Below are positions 35,373-48,400 of a DNA stretch of 64,000 nucleotides, in pieces. The DNA is taken from the NCBI GenBank assembly GCA_963682055.1, contig OY821740.1, positions 16,392,814 through 16,456,813 of the forward strand. The letters run 5' to 3'. The notes beneath the pieces were generated by a model. It ran no database searches and was not told where the DNA came from. It saw only the letters and a list, made by a program, of their open reading frames with translations. Position numbers and translations under genes: made by a program. The DNA is from Primula veris (lineage: Eukaryota > Streptophyta > Magnoliopsida > Ericales > Primulaceae). Position 1 is the first letter of the stretch. Every line of letters starts with the position of its first letter.

Positions 35373-37373
35373 AGACGATATTTTTCATTGATGACTAAAT
35401 AATTGTTTCTTATTCTATCTTTGAGACTTTTTTAAATAATTGTCCATTTTTCCAAGCTAGTAAATAATATTGTAAATACTTAAATTTTTGTCCTTTGATC
35501 TAAGAATTGAAAATTACTAATAAATTTAACTTTTTTTTATGACTACACATAAATTGGGGTATGTTTTTTAAGGCTTGCCCTAATTGATTGTTATTTTAGA
35601 TTGGATATAAATATTAAGAACACGTGATGCTTGCAAGTTATATTCCTTGTTTGGTTTGTGGGATTGTAGGTTGGTATTGGATTATCAATTTACACATTTT
35701 ATAATCAGCTTATTTGTACATTTCGTTCGAGATAGTGTTTTTATAATATTATACTAAAAAGTGTGATGTTAGTAGTGGTAGGAGTAAATGAAAAAAAAAA
35801 AATTAGTTATAATCTTGATCACAGTTACCCACTACCCATTACTCTATTGTTCCCTTAAAAAATCCCACTACCCATTACTCTATTGTTCCCTTAAAAAATC
35901 ACTTTTCTCGTAAACTTTTCCGGCTTTATTCTTTCTATTATTTCATCCGTAAATTTAGTTTTTTGTTTTTTTTCACATTTCATTTTCCAATTCCGTTTTC
36001 AATTCGTACCGTATTACAAGTGGTGTAACCAAACTAGACGTGACTATTGTAAATTTATACTCCCTCCGTATCATAAAGACGTTTCAATTTTATTTTTTTA
36101 TTTGGCTCATATTATAGTCCGTTTCCATTCACGAGCTCATTTCTAACCTTTAAAGTTACATATATTATATGAGCATTCATATTACAAAAATTAAACATTC
36201 ATGTTATTCAAATACTATTATTAAAGTAAAATCGCAATGTTAATAAATATTCTAATTATTTTTAATGTTAGTGTCATACAGTGGCGGAGCCAGAAGTTAG
36301 TGTCAGCGGGTCACAATTTCATTATAAAATCAGTCAATAAATACAATTATCACACATAGTATAAAGATCATTCTTCAACATTTTCTTTAAGTAATATGAA
36401 AAACATTTAGTTTTTAGTTAAACACGTATGAAAACTACCGATTAGACATCCACCTAGTTCGTTATATGTTACTTAATTGATGAGATTATTAGACTAATGT
36501 ACCACACTACCATCGTAATTAAAATTTCTCTTTTATATATCAAATATTTGAATATGTGACATATTTGGGATCAAATACATCTTTGATGTATCATATAAAT
36601 TTACCAATTATAGATAAACACGGAGGTATAATTATTTTTTCTACCATTTATGTTTTTTTTTTAAACAACTATCATTTGTACCATTTTTAACCTTAATATT
36701 TAGTGGGTTTAGTATAATAAATTGTAATCTTATTAAATGCTGGGTAACAATGGACGTGAAATCAAAACTAAAAAGACTAAGAAGAATTTAAATAAAAACT
36801 AATGAAGACCATATTGTAATTAATCTTATTCATATATGACATGCCAGCATGTGTACTTTCATTAACCAAGCAAATAAAAAAAAGAGAGGCTATAATTGAT
36901 GTATTTACCAGTTTTAAGAGTATTATGTGACAGTTTATATTGAGTCAAAGTTAAAAATATTGTTAACTATAACAATAAAGTTTGCAAACATATGTGGATC
37001 ATATACATGCATATTGACAACTCTATTATCGAATTTCATTGTTATTTTAATATTATACTCAAAAGTAGATAATAATAATAAAATATATTAGAATACATAA
37101 AATAAAATAAGTTTAATAGTGGAAACTTGAGGAGGTAAACCTGATGAAAAAGTTTTAAGTTAAATTTTAAAGTGTTATTTTCAGGCCGTGTGGAAAGTTC
37201 TGACAAACAAAACTTAATAATAATAATAATAATATTATCAACACGCCAAATAATTCCATTTCCACCTCTCTCTTTTTTCCCGCCACCGCCTTAAACCCTT
37301 TTCCCCATTTATCTATATATATATATATATACACACATTATACATTATATTATATAGTATAAAAGTAATCAAA
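35373..37373. other. AT-rich intergenic region upstream of WRNIP1
   Basis: No supportable gene. It holds a Stowaway-like end (ACTCCCTCCGTATCATAAAG, from about 36059), a hAT-like end (CAGTGGCGGAGCCAGA, near 36279), a tandem duplication containing CCCACTACCCATTACTCTAT at about 35828-35900, an (AAT)n run near 37217 and a (TA)n run just upstream of the WRNIP1 start (37313-37331). Confidence 0.5.
36059..36295 (+). mobile_element. Fragments of Stowaway-like and hAT-like MITEs
   Basis: CTCCCTCCGTATCATAAAG matches the terminal motif of Stowaway (Tc1/mariner) MITEs. About 220 bases further, CAGTGGCGGAGCCAGA matches the 5' end of a common plant hAT MITE. Neither right-hand end was found with confidence (ACGGAGGTATAATTA at about 36620 is a weak candidate for the Stowaway end), so both look truncated or decayed. 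Confidence 0.4.
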
Positions 37374-40300
37374 ATGGAGGAAAACAAGAAAGAAGAAGGA
37401 GAAGAAGAAAGAGAGACGATGAAACAGCTACTAAACATGGGATTTTCCCATGACTTGTCCAAACAAGCCATCTCCGCCACCGCTAATAACTCCGTCACCG
37501 ACGCCGCTAACTGGATTCTCTCTCTCCCCCATAACCCTAATTTTAATAATATTAATAGTAATACTTACAATAATATTATTAATAATACTCAGCTTAAAAT
37601 ACATAAATTCTTCCAATCCCCAACAAATCCATCTCACCCCAACTCCCAATACCCTATTTGTCCCTTAAACCCTACTACTGCTCGGGGAAGTGACACGTCC
37701 TCTATAGACGGGAACAAGTCCAAAATCCCCATTAAAGGAGTGTTAGGTATGAGCACGAAACTGTCTTTTTTTTTAATATATATATATATATATATATTCA
37801 GTTGATGAAAGTTAGTGTCTTGTTTGTTTGCAGGTTTTAAAAGTTACTGTTTTTGTTTTTATAAACTAGGTTTTGCTTAGTTGGAGATTATACTAGTTTT
37901 TTTTCCTGATAAAGCAACATGGTTACAAGCCCATGTTTTATCACTTGACTGCTTAATTGAAGCCTTTGTGCTAGTTTTATTAATATACTTTTGCACTGGA
38001 CTGCGTTTGTTTGATCACTTAAAAGCTGCTTTTTTTAGTTTTTCTCCCCAAAAATTTCAGAAGCTTTTAACTTGAAAGAATCTAGTTTTTTTTTATCAAC
38101 CTCAAAACTCAGCTTATCTGCGTATGAACTCTATAATACTCCCTCATAAGCTGCAATTTAGGGTTAGTTTCTGTTTAATGTTGAAACTACTCATCTTTTA
38201 TAATACTAAATATTATGGTTTAAATTAATCACATCTCTAATGTTCTTACAATCCTTTATACCATGTTGTAAACATTAAAAATATAAAATTGGTGAAAGGA
38301 GTCTATAGATGATAGATCATGTTATTCTGCCCTTGTTTTTAAATGAAGCAATTCTGCTGTCTGAAAGCCAGTTTCGGCCTCCGAATCCTGCCCCTCCTAT
38401 GCTCAAAATCTCATAATTATGAATCTCACACCATTACATACATATGAAATATATGCCTTTATCATTTGTTTATGGTCGTGCAGAAGACTCACTGCCTCTC
38501 AAGCGTAAAAGAGGAGAGGGTGACACGTCATCGCCCACCGAACCCCTTTGGGAAAGAATGAGGCCAAGGGCTATCGACAAAGTCTTGGGACAAGACCACG
38601 TTTTAGGCGAGAAAACCCTCTTAAAGTCCGCCATAAATTGTGATCGCCTACCCTCGGTTATCCTTTGGGGCCCACCTGGCACTGGCAAGACCTCCATTGC
38701 TAGGGCCATTGTGAACAATTCATTATCACATACATACAGGTTCGTCATACATGTTGAGATTTTTTTTTGGTTTCGAAAAGTTAGAAGTTCTCAAGCTCTC
38801 TGAATTTAGCTTTTTTCCCAACCACCAAGTTCCATCTTATTTGCTTAAAACTTGCAAACAATCAAGCTACTTGTTTCTGGCAAGATGTGAACTGCATTTG
38901 GCTGATCAGCTTAAAAGCCAAGCTTTTTTTATTTTCTCTTTTTCTTTGGAAAAGCCAGAAGCTTTTAAGCTTGCCAAACCCAACTTTTGAGCTAACTTTT
39001 TTTTTTGCTTAAAAGCTTGACAAATTCTTTCCGGACTAACTTTTCTCTTTCTCAACTTAAAAAGATACAGCTTTTTGCTTGGAATATGCAACCTTGAATA
39101 ATTCAGCTTATTTGCATACTTACAGGTTCGTATCATTATCAGCTGTCACTTCTGGGGTTAAGGATATTAGGGACGCAGTTGATGGAGCTAGGAAGATGAA
39201 AACTTTTAGCAAAAAACGAACTGTTTTATTTATCGACGAAGTTCATAGGTTCAATAAATCACAGCAAGATTCTTTTTTGCCTGTGATTGAAGATGGGAGT
39301 GTAATTTTCATGGGGGCAACCACGGAGAACCCTTCGTTCCACTTGATCACACCATTGTTGTCTAGGTGTAAGGTGCTCAAACTTAATCCCCTTGGCCCGG
39401 ACCATATCACCACTCTCTTAGAGAGAGCTGTTTCGAACACAGAAAGGGGGTTATTGAGGAGTGTTGTGGGGGTAGGTTCAGTGAGAGGAGTCGAGGTTGA
39501 TGACGTGGCCATTCAGTTTCTTGCTGGGCATTGTGATGGAGATGCTCGAGTTGCTTTGAATGCATTGGAAATCTCTGCTACAACTGCAGCCGCGCGCCTG
39601 ATCAACCATCACGGTAAATTAAATGCAAAGTGTCGCGATTTAACCTTTTTCTGTTTTGTTTTTCCGGTCCTTGAAATGTATATTTCTCATTAGTAGTGAG
39701 AATAAGAAGCACATGTTTTCAGTCATTTGTTCAAATCTACGATTTTGCTATGCCTTGTTGTGTGTATATGTGGCCAAGTATTTTACCAACTGCATAGGCA
39801 TGCTATACTTGTGGGCAGAAACTTAATGACTGTAATAAAAGAATGTTCATGTCTTGCTTCACAATTTCTCAACCAAAAGCTTAATTTCAACCATAGCACT
39901 TGAGTTAGTGTTTGGTTTAATTTTCTTTACATCTGAACCCTTTAGTTTCGTCATTGAAAGAAAAACACACAATTTAAGGTTTTTGTGTTGTGGTTAGTGG
40001 ATGCTAGATTTGTGCGATGGAAGTTCTTGTCAGTTTAAGTATTTTATCTGTGTTTCTTTAGACTTTCATAAGTCTATCCTTTATTTCTGTAAGTAGAAGC
40101 ACTTGAAATGATATCCTTTGTACTGCAAACAAGTCGTTCCATTTTAGTTTTCTTTTTCTGTCTGAATCAGAAATCAACATTACATACACAAAATAATTCC
40201 GAGTACACAATTGGAAATACAAGAAACTTAAAGACATCTATATATTTTTATTTGCATGATATATTTCATGTCAAATTCAGCGTCACACGCAGGTCTGATG

Positions 40301-41445
40301 TAAGAAAGCAAACATACAAGTACGAATTGTCTTCATTAGATTCAAATCTCTGTTCCATTGTTGTACTTGAAGGTGAAGCGCAAAATCATATTCTTGTTGA
40401 GGATGACTCTGTTTCTATAGCCAGAGTTACTTTAGAAGATGCAAAAGAGGCACTCCAAAGTAAGCATATCGCGTATGACAAAACAGGCGAAGAACATTAC
40501 AACTTAATAAGCGCCCTTCACAAGTCCATGAGGGGTAGCGACGTTAATGCATCGATTTATTGGCTTGCGAGAATGTTAGAAGGTGGAGAAGAACCTCTAT
40601 ACATATCTCGTAGACTTATACGTTTTGCTAGCGAAGATATCGGTTTAGCAGACCCTTTGGCTCTCCCACAAGCGGTTGCCTGTTACCAAGCTTGCCACTT
40701 TATAGGTAGGTATTTGTCAGAGTATATGCTATTGTCTCGGTTGTAACATTAATGCTCTTCACACTTTTGCTAGAAATTTTATTTGGTCATAGTTTCAATT
40801 GAAACTCTATTGGTTTCCATGGTTTGAGTACGTTACACTGATTTTCCTGACATGAAATAGTTGCACAATCGGTCCCCATTGGAAGAGACATTGGTGTATT
40901 TTATTGAAACAATGGGGTTGTATTACATTGTAAATGAAACTATAGCGTATTACATGTATAACTTATATAAACTTTAAGGACCAAGTGTTGCAACTGAAAA
41001 TACAGACACCAAATTGAATTCTCCCCAAGTATGGGGACAATTGCTGTAAATTGTAATACAGCCTTGCAAATGTAACCAAGCTTAAACAACTAGTTTATTA
41101 GATTATCTGATCTAATAAATTATATTATTAATATTCGACTAAGCATAAATCTTTGTTTTTATAGGTATGCCTGAGTGCAGTGTTTGTTTAGCCCAGTGTG
41201 TAGCTTACTTGGCTTTGGCACCTAAATCTGTCTCCATTTACGAAGCCATTGAAGCTGCTAAAAAGGTTGTTAGGGACTCGGTTGGGCAAAATGAGGGGGT
41301 CCCTCTTCATCTTAGAAATGCGCCTACTAAACTGATGAAGGAGCTTGGGTACGGTAAAGGGTATATATATCCTCCTGATGACATCGATTCATCATCGCAG
41401 ACGTATCTTCCGACATCCCTTGAGGGTTATAAGTTCCTCCAGTGA
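37374..41445 (+). CDS. WRNIP1: ATPase WRNIP1 (MgsA/Mgs1 family AAA+ protein with N-terminal UBA domain)
   Basis: Nuclear AAA+ ATPase of the clamp-loader clade, which acts at stalled replication forks in yeast, animals and bacteria. Five exons in phase: 37374-37746, 38484-38739, 39126-39613, 40373-40705 and 41165-41445, giving 576 residues. Residues 16-51 form a UBA-like ubiquitin-binding domain (MGFS...DAANWIL), where animal WRNIP1 has a UBZ zinc finger. Then follow a basic linker KRKRG, Walker A GPPGTGKT (187-194), Walker B VLFIDE (243-248), sensor 1 GATTENPSF (273-281) and the arginine finger in LLSRC (R290). The C-terminal MgsA part has [22 protein letters not shown] and [16 protein letters not shown]. 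The exon 4 acceptor (AAG at 40372) is the least certain junction; a small alternative exon at 40281 is discussed in the findings. The gene looks functional. Confidence 0.93.
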
Positions 41446-42472
41446 CCTGAAAAAGCTGATCATGAAAAACTTTATTTATAGATATGGGTTTTTTTGCACC
41501 GCTTGCATGTGTGTATTTTTTGTAATGGCTCAGTGCTCATCATAGTTTTGTTATATTCTGGTTTGAGCACACGCTATGTTTACTTGGGGAGGTATATAAC
41601 TTTTTTGGTCGATTAAGAAGAAATTGGACTTGAAGATATGATAGTACATCAATCTCTGTAGTTTTATATTTTGTAAATATTTTGTTCAAGTGAATTTATT
41701 CATGAGTTGTAAGTTTTTGAAATGTCTACATTGTTTTTGTGGTTTGCGTGCCATGTTCAGATATAAGCGATATTACTAGTCCAAATTTTAGCTTGCTTCA
41801 CTTGGTTAAAAAGAGAATATTAATAAAAGCACACCACCACCAGGTATACTGTAAAGTATAAACATCAAGAAGTACAGACGCAAGCAATGCCTATCCTTTT
41901 ATCAAAAGAATATACTAACTTGAAAGATTTTTAGAGGCCATAGATACTGTATAAATAGTGTCCGTAGATAAGTTAACATTGGTCTACTCATCTTTCAATC
42001 AAACTTTCGCTTCTGTTATCAAATCAACTGTGTATGTACATATGCTTGTAAATAATTGCGTTAAATATGTTTGATTTTATAGAACTCTGTAACATAAGAC
42101 GGTACTTTCCGCCAAAAACTTGAATAAAAAAATGGTGGTGCAGTTCTGTATTGAAAACGATTTTGGAATCGTATTCAGTAGGCAGTACATATCTAGAATT
42201 CAATATTGAAAAGGTCATTTACAGACTCATCATCAGATCATCTACACACCGATTAGTTTTTCCATCTGAGTATGTTGCTAAAACCTAGAAATTGATTGTC
42301 TATGAGGCTAAAATCAGAATCTGTGTAAACCAAGTCAGCTTCCTAAGACAATTTCGATTGTACCTTTTGACTTATAACTTGAATAAAAAATTTGTACAAA
42401 GTGATTTAAACATAAATATTATCACGTCCTCCAAATTTGATACACGGGGCCATCAAGATATATTACAAATAT
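41446..42472. other. Convergent intergenic region between WRNIP1 and GTF3C3
   Basis: About 1.03 kb between two stop codons that face each other. It should contain both 3' untranslated regions and their polyadenylation signals. The short ORFs at 42024-42218 (-) and 42292-42516 (+) have no domain support. Confidence 0.6.
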
Positions 42473-45400
42473 TCACATCGTGCAATGGTCTTTCAGTATT
42501 TGCCTGGCAAGATTAACGGCTCCACTGTTTTTGTAAATCAGATGTAAATTGTAAGCTGCTTCTCTGCGAAGGTCGCAGTAACCTTGCTGATTGTCTGGAT
42601 TACTATCTGAGAAATCTGAACTGGGATTTTCTCCTGTTGGAACCTTAGGAATTGGATAATCCTTCACATGAAGTGCAAGCACCTTTTCATAATATCTAGC
42701 AGCTAATGTAACAAGACCCACATGGTGATATGCCCGAGCTAGGTTGTATAACGATTCCTGCAAATTAGAAATGATAAAAAGTCAAAATAAAATAAAAATT
42801 ACTTTAACATATAGAAGTACGGTATTAAAGATATTGGCCATGTATCTAAATGATGATATAGAAGCTGCCTTTAAATTCAAAGTTTAAAATTATGTAATGA
42901 ACCTGATTCGGGATAAAAACAGAGAAAAGGAGAGGGATAGAAGAAAATAACTACAGGGTCAAGTTTGATAGATTGTGAACTCATGGGTCTTTTCTGCAGT
43001 TATTTCAAAGTTCTGAACTACACCAGAACATAGCTTTAGTATAAATAAAGTGTTCTAGCTGTTAAAGATTTTATGAAAAAAATGAATCTTAATTTTTAGC
43101 TATGTTTTTATCTTTGTTTTTCCTTTCAATTCCTGCAACTTTTATCTTGTAATTTCATTCCCTTTGAATCTTTTAGTTAAATTATAACCAAGAAAAATCC
43201 CACCAAAAATAGTTACAATTATTGGGTTTGTTAGATAATTTCTTAACGAACTCACGAATCCATTGCTAATTGATACGAGTTCGTTACAAGTGGTACCAGA
43301 GCCACCGTTTCTTTTCGGAATCATGTTTTTTTATTCATTTCAGTCTGAGATGGCATTTTCGACTTGGGGGGAAAGGTTTGAAACAAGATTGCGACAAAAT
43401 ATGAACTGCCATGTGTTCGATGAAATGTCTGTCACAAACCCGCACCAATTTTCTCTAGGAAATGAAGGGTCGGCCTATTCCTCTTACTCTTATATACCTA
43501 TCTTTGGTCTCTCACCACCGCCAAGACCACCGGATGAACCACATGCACTGCCGTATTCGTATCACACGCCATTTTCCGAACATTACCGGCCTGAACCAGC
43601 ACCTTATTCGCCATACTCATATGTTCCTTCTTTTGGCTTCCCACCACCGCTGCCTCCACCACCATTTATACTCCTTCCGTATCATTCATTTTCTTCGCAA
43701 CATGTTTCCCATTCTCCCTCTGAACTACCTTCCATGCACCCGTCGCCCCTTTTCCCTTATCCACAATATCACCACGATAATCATGAACTCGTTTCACCTC
43801 AGCCCGTCATGTATGAGCATTCACCTCCTCATATTTATAGCTCTCAAATTCATGGTGATTTGTTTGAAACACAACAAACTCTGCAGCAGCTATTACAGGA
43901 GCAAAAACAAATCGATGAAGAACGATGGAAGAGACATGGTGATCAAGTCCAAGAAATCTTTCAACATATCCAGCAGATAGCATCTAATTATAATAATATT
44001 GGAGGTGACACTTGTCAGAAAGAGTTATTTGAGGAGAATGGAGCCGCAAACAATGCACGCTTCTTGTTGGATGAAAAGCCGCGTACAGAACTGTGCCTAA
44101 ACATTAATGCAGATCAGTTGCTCGATGAAAAGCTAGAATCAGAGATACAAGATAAATTGAGCGCAATAGCTTACCCGTGCGAGTCAGAGTAGGTACCTAT
44201 GTGTTCTGATATTCTGTCAAGTGACAAAATTTCATTAAGAAATGAGTCGCATAGATTTGATGAAACGTGTGTAGAGGCGATTTTACTAAAGTTAGCCGAG
44301 AACCAGTCAATTGCAGTACAAAACTCGGCTCCGATTTTTCTTGCATTTAATTTAGTCGACGAAACGCCTCATAAAAAACTACATCAAAACTCAATGGCAC
44401 ATAATGTAGATCCAATGTTTGGTAAAATGTCTCTCAAAACGCTACAAAAGAACTCAGATTCAATTTGTTCACTCACACGTGAAATTGATTAGGTGGGTTT
44501 TGCTGAAATGGGCATGTCGACCGAGTCCGTAACATGTCACTCTGACCAATTTGACCCAGGTGGAAAAGAAAATATCAATGGGGACATTGTTGGCTATGAA
44601 GAGGAAATGGTATCGGAAGACGAGTAGAAAGAGGTAAACTTGATCACTAATTTTTTTAGTAAAAGTGATATGGAGAGTGAAATGAACATGGAAATAAAGA
44701 TATCCGACTTAGTTAATGATAAAATTGTTCCCTTTGATGGAAATAATGGTAAAAAGATGGTATTTGAAAAAACTCTCACAGATTTTATATTGGCTATGGA
44801 TACAATTGGATCTGAATATATGGTTTTTGAAATAAGCTTAGAGGAAAAGGAAAGCCCCAACTCGATAAATGTGAAAGTTGTTCGTATGGACGGATACACT
44901 TATGATAGCATGGTGCAAGAAGAAAAGATGCAAAATAAAAGTAAAAGAGTTCTTTCTTAGCTTGGTCAAGTTTAGTGGTATGTAGGGAATGTGTGACTAT
45001 TTTTCCAAGACAATCTTCTTTTGCATTATAACTGATAGAAGAGAACAAGCAATATTGCGAATTTTATTGAGTGTGGGGTATTTTGGAAATGTACAATTCA
45101 TGGATGATATGAAGCTCCATGTTGAAAAACATAGAGCTGGTCTTGATCTGAGCACACGCACTCGGGTATTTGTTGTACAAATCTCTGACTTTGGATTGTT
45201 AGGCACTCTTGGCGGGGCACAAATTTTTTGAAAAAGAAGAAACTTAATATCAATTGCACGAAGGATGTGATAATAGATTATGTTCTCAGATTTTTCAAAT
45301 CATGGAAGAGCATGAACTTGTAACGGAAAGACTACAGTATATCATCTATTCTAACGTACACGGACAACAAACACTTGTCTCTCCAAACATGAAAATCAGT

Positions 45401-48400
45401 GTAATCAACATTTGTAGGAAAAAAGTTTCGAATCTGATGGAAACCAACTCAGTATGCAAAACTCAAATCAATTCACAAGAAATTGAAAAATGGCTTCCAA
45501 ACAGGAATTTTGATCCGGGAGGAACCCCACTAATGCTTAACAGGCAAGCTATATGCAACACAAGTTAGTTCGAAGAGAAAATGGTATACTCACAGTAATG
45601 CTTACACTGTAACGTCCATGCTCAATTGAAAGCCTCGTGGGAACCTCATAATACGATCTCAAAGTCACACCACCACCTTGAGGGCAAGGTGGATTTTCAA
45701 GCGGTGGGGAATCTAATGAACCTGATTCGGGATAAAAACAGAGAAAAGGAGAGGGATAGAAGAAAATAACTAGAGGGTCAAGTTTGATAGATTGTGAACT
45801 CATGGGTCTTTTCTGCAGCTATTTGAAAGATCTGGACTACACCAGAACATAGCTTTAGTATAAATAGTGTTCTACCTGTTAAGGATTTTATGAAGAAAAT
45901 AAATCTTAATTTTTAGCTATGTTTTTATCTTTGTTTTCCTTTCAATTCCTGCAACTTTTATCTTGTAATTTCATTCCCTTTGAATCTTTTAGTTAAATTA
46001 TAACCCAGAAAAATCCCACCAAAAATAGTCACAATTATTGGTTTTGTTAGATAATTGCTTAACGAACTCACGAATCCATTGCTAATTGATACGAGTTCGT
46101 TACAAATTACAAAATATTTAACAAGAGTAACTCGGTTTCAAAATAATTCACGAGAAGTAACTCAGTTTCTAAAATACCCAAATCAAAAGCAAGCCATTCC
46201 ATTGAAGCATTTTTCATCATTTCATAGTGCAACTTATCTGAAGATTTTCCTTCCAAACGCACAACAGATTAAAACAATAAATCTAGTCGGATAGAATCTA
46301 CATCTCAGTACCACTCTGGAAAGAAATGTATATACTTGAAATAGCATCTTGGTATATGCATCATACGCATTAGGATATAGAAATTTCTGAAGAAGCACAC
46401 GATGATACCACAACAGAGAAAATGATAATAATACAGAAATAGCACAACAGAAGGTTGTTCTGGCGGCTGACCAATAATGAATGAGGGAAAGGTGCTTGGT
46501 GAAGCATCAAAGGCTAAAAGAGGGGATATGAAATTTTAAAGTAGGACTTGTTATTAAAATATACTGTAATTCATTAATGGGATTCTTTATATGTTGAAAA
46601 TTAGCCTTAGATGCATGGAATATGTACACGTGGTCCCCGGATGTTTTTCACAGTAGGGAAATGTGCAAAATAAGAGTTTCAACCCGTGTATAGAACTTAA
46701 AAAAAAAACGTAAAATTCAAGCTACTGCACTCTACCCGAATATAAAACACAGAAAAGACTTAAGATAGATATCCAAGAAAAGAGAATCTAGAGGAACATC
46801 AAAAATGAAAATTAATAACAATTAAAACCTGGCTGTTCTCGCAAAGCCGGAGATTATTGTAGAGGAAGGCCAAGCCTTGTAGTACACATAGATGTTTGTT
46901 TTGGAGCCTATGTCCAAATGCTAAATCAATAATTGCACTTCCTAGAGATAAGTGAAAGCTTCTGGTTACTTGGCTATTAAATACCCAAAAATACCAAAAG
47001 TGAAAAATGAAAAATTATGTTGAAAAGCATACCAGCACATAGATTGATCAATGGGCTATCAGGCATAAGTTTATAAGCTTCTAAATATTCTCTTGCCGCA
47101 TCTTGATGGTGACTTCCACTATTATGCTGGTGTCCCGTCATAATAATTGGTGGAATACTATCTTTTTGTTTTAATCGCCATCGATGTAGAAAACTACTAT
47201 ATGTCGTGTGCCGATTCTTCAGTCTAAAAATAATTAACAGATTAGTAACCAAGGTTGCATTAACTATGTTCGGGTTCTAACACGAAATAATAGGGTTACA
47301 GAAGCTGGAAAGAGTTATTTTGTTGCTTCTAGAAATTAATTTGGAACTAATAAAACAGAATCAACTTTCCTGTTACAGACCATTGAACCAAAATGAGCAC
47401 AAGGAAAATGCTGAATAAAGGGATGAGTATAGATATATGGTCAATTTGGCCTCGAATATGGAAAATACTCCATTAAGAGGTATGTAAGTTGTAGTGTTCA
47501 TGTCCAAGAAGGATATATCAAAGATAACACTTGTGTGTTCTATTCATTTTTAAGATATTGTTGTAAAGTTTGAGATGAAATAAAAGCATGACTACATGAA
47601 GAGATGGCCCGGTTGGGCATCTGTAACTTCTCAATTTTCTGGTGAATAGTTAAAGAGAGGCAAAGAAACAGCATAAGTTGGTGGAGGTCACTCAATTATT
47701 TTATTTCATGTACTATAATGGTTATAAAGATAGGCAGACAAGTGACTAAGTACCTTGAAACTACTTTATAGTAGCTATTCCAGGCAGCAAAACTTCGTGG
47801 ATTCTGAAATATCATATGGCGCACATAATCCCAACAAGAAGTAGGATCCGCAATATTGCATGGTATTTCTGAAATTGGAGAGAGGAAAGAAGAGGGGGGT
47901 AAGAATCAGAAAATATGAATGGCTGTATCAATCTAAAAAATTGTTAACAATTATTTGACTGGGAAGAAACCATATGTTACAGATATAATATGTGGTATCT
48001 TAAGGAATGTTGAGCTAAAAAACCCACAAAAATCATGCAAGTATTTAAGACGTGGACTACCCTAAACGAAAATGAAAAGAAGAACTGATAGCTTTTTATC
48101 TCTAATATTTAGGTAAATAGTTCTACGCAAATAATGCATCGTGACCTAGAAACTCTAAAACAAATGGTGAAAGACTTACGAGCACCAATGGTTCGAAGTT
48201 CATCTTGCTTATCCTTGGGAATAGAGTTGGAAGCTAATTTTAGAGTAAGATTTATAACCTCCATTGCTTCCGAAAACCTTTGCAAGGATATCAATCCTTT
48301 ACACAACTACACAAAACATGAGTAAAGAAGTAATGTCAGTAAGCTAATAGTTTTATTTCGAAAATGAGGGGAAAAAACATCACTAGGAGAGACTATAACA

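Larger units (their letters stand above)
42893..46104 (+). mobile_element. Non-autonomous LTR retrotransposon, 3.2 kb, in the last intron of GTF3C3
   Basis: The 5' LTR is 42893-43288 and the 3' LTR 45712-46104; they differ at about 14 aligned positions plus two small indels (counted by eye), so the insertion is fairly young. The ends are TGTAA...TTACA (TCTAA in the 3' copy). The primer site TGGTACCAGAGCC at 43291 matches the initiator Met-tRNA type with one change. Before the 3' LTR a G-rich tract GCGGTGGGGAA serves as polypurine tract, and the codons for LEGKVDFQAVGN just upstream recall the end of Ty3/gypsy polyproteins. Perfect AATTA duplications flank it. No protease, reverse transcriptase, RNase H or integrase was found in the 2.4-kb interior, so it must move by helper proteins. 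Its sense is opposite to the host gene. Confidence 0.9.

Noticed and set aside
43462..43980. 172-aa plus-strand ORF within the retroelement
   Set aside because: It is an out-of-frame shadow of the longer Pro/Tyr-rich frame that starts at 43350.
45549..45803. Minus-strand ORF of 84 codons considered as an extra GTF3C3 exon
   Set aside because: It spans the retroelement interior and 3' LTR; exons 46829-46941 and 42473-42757 join in phase without it.
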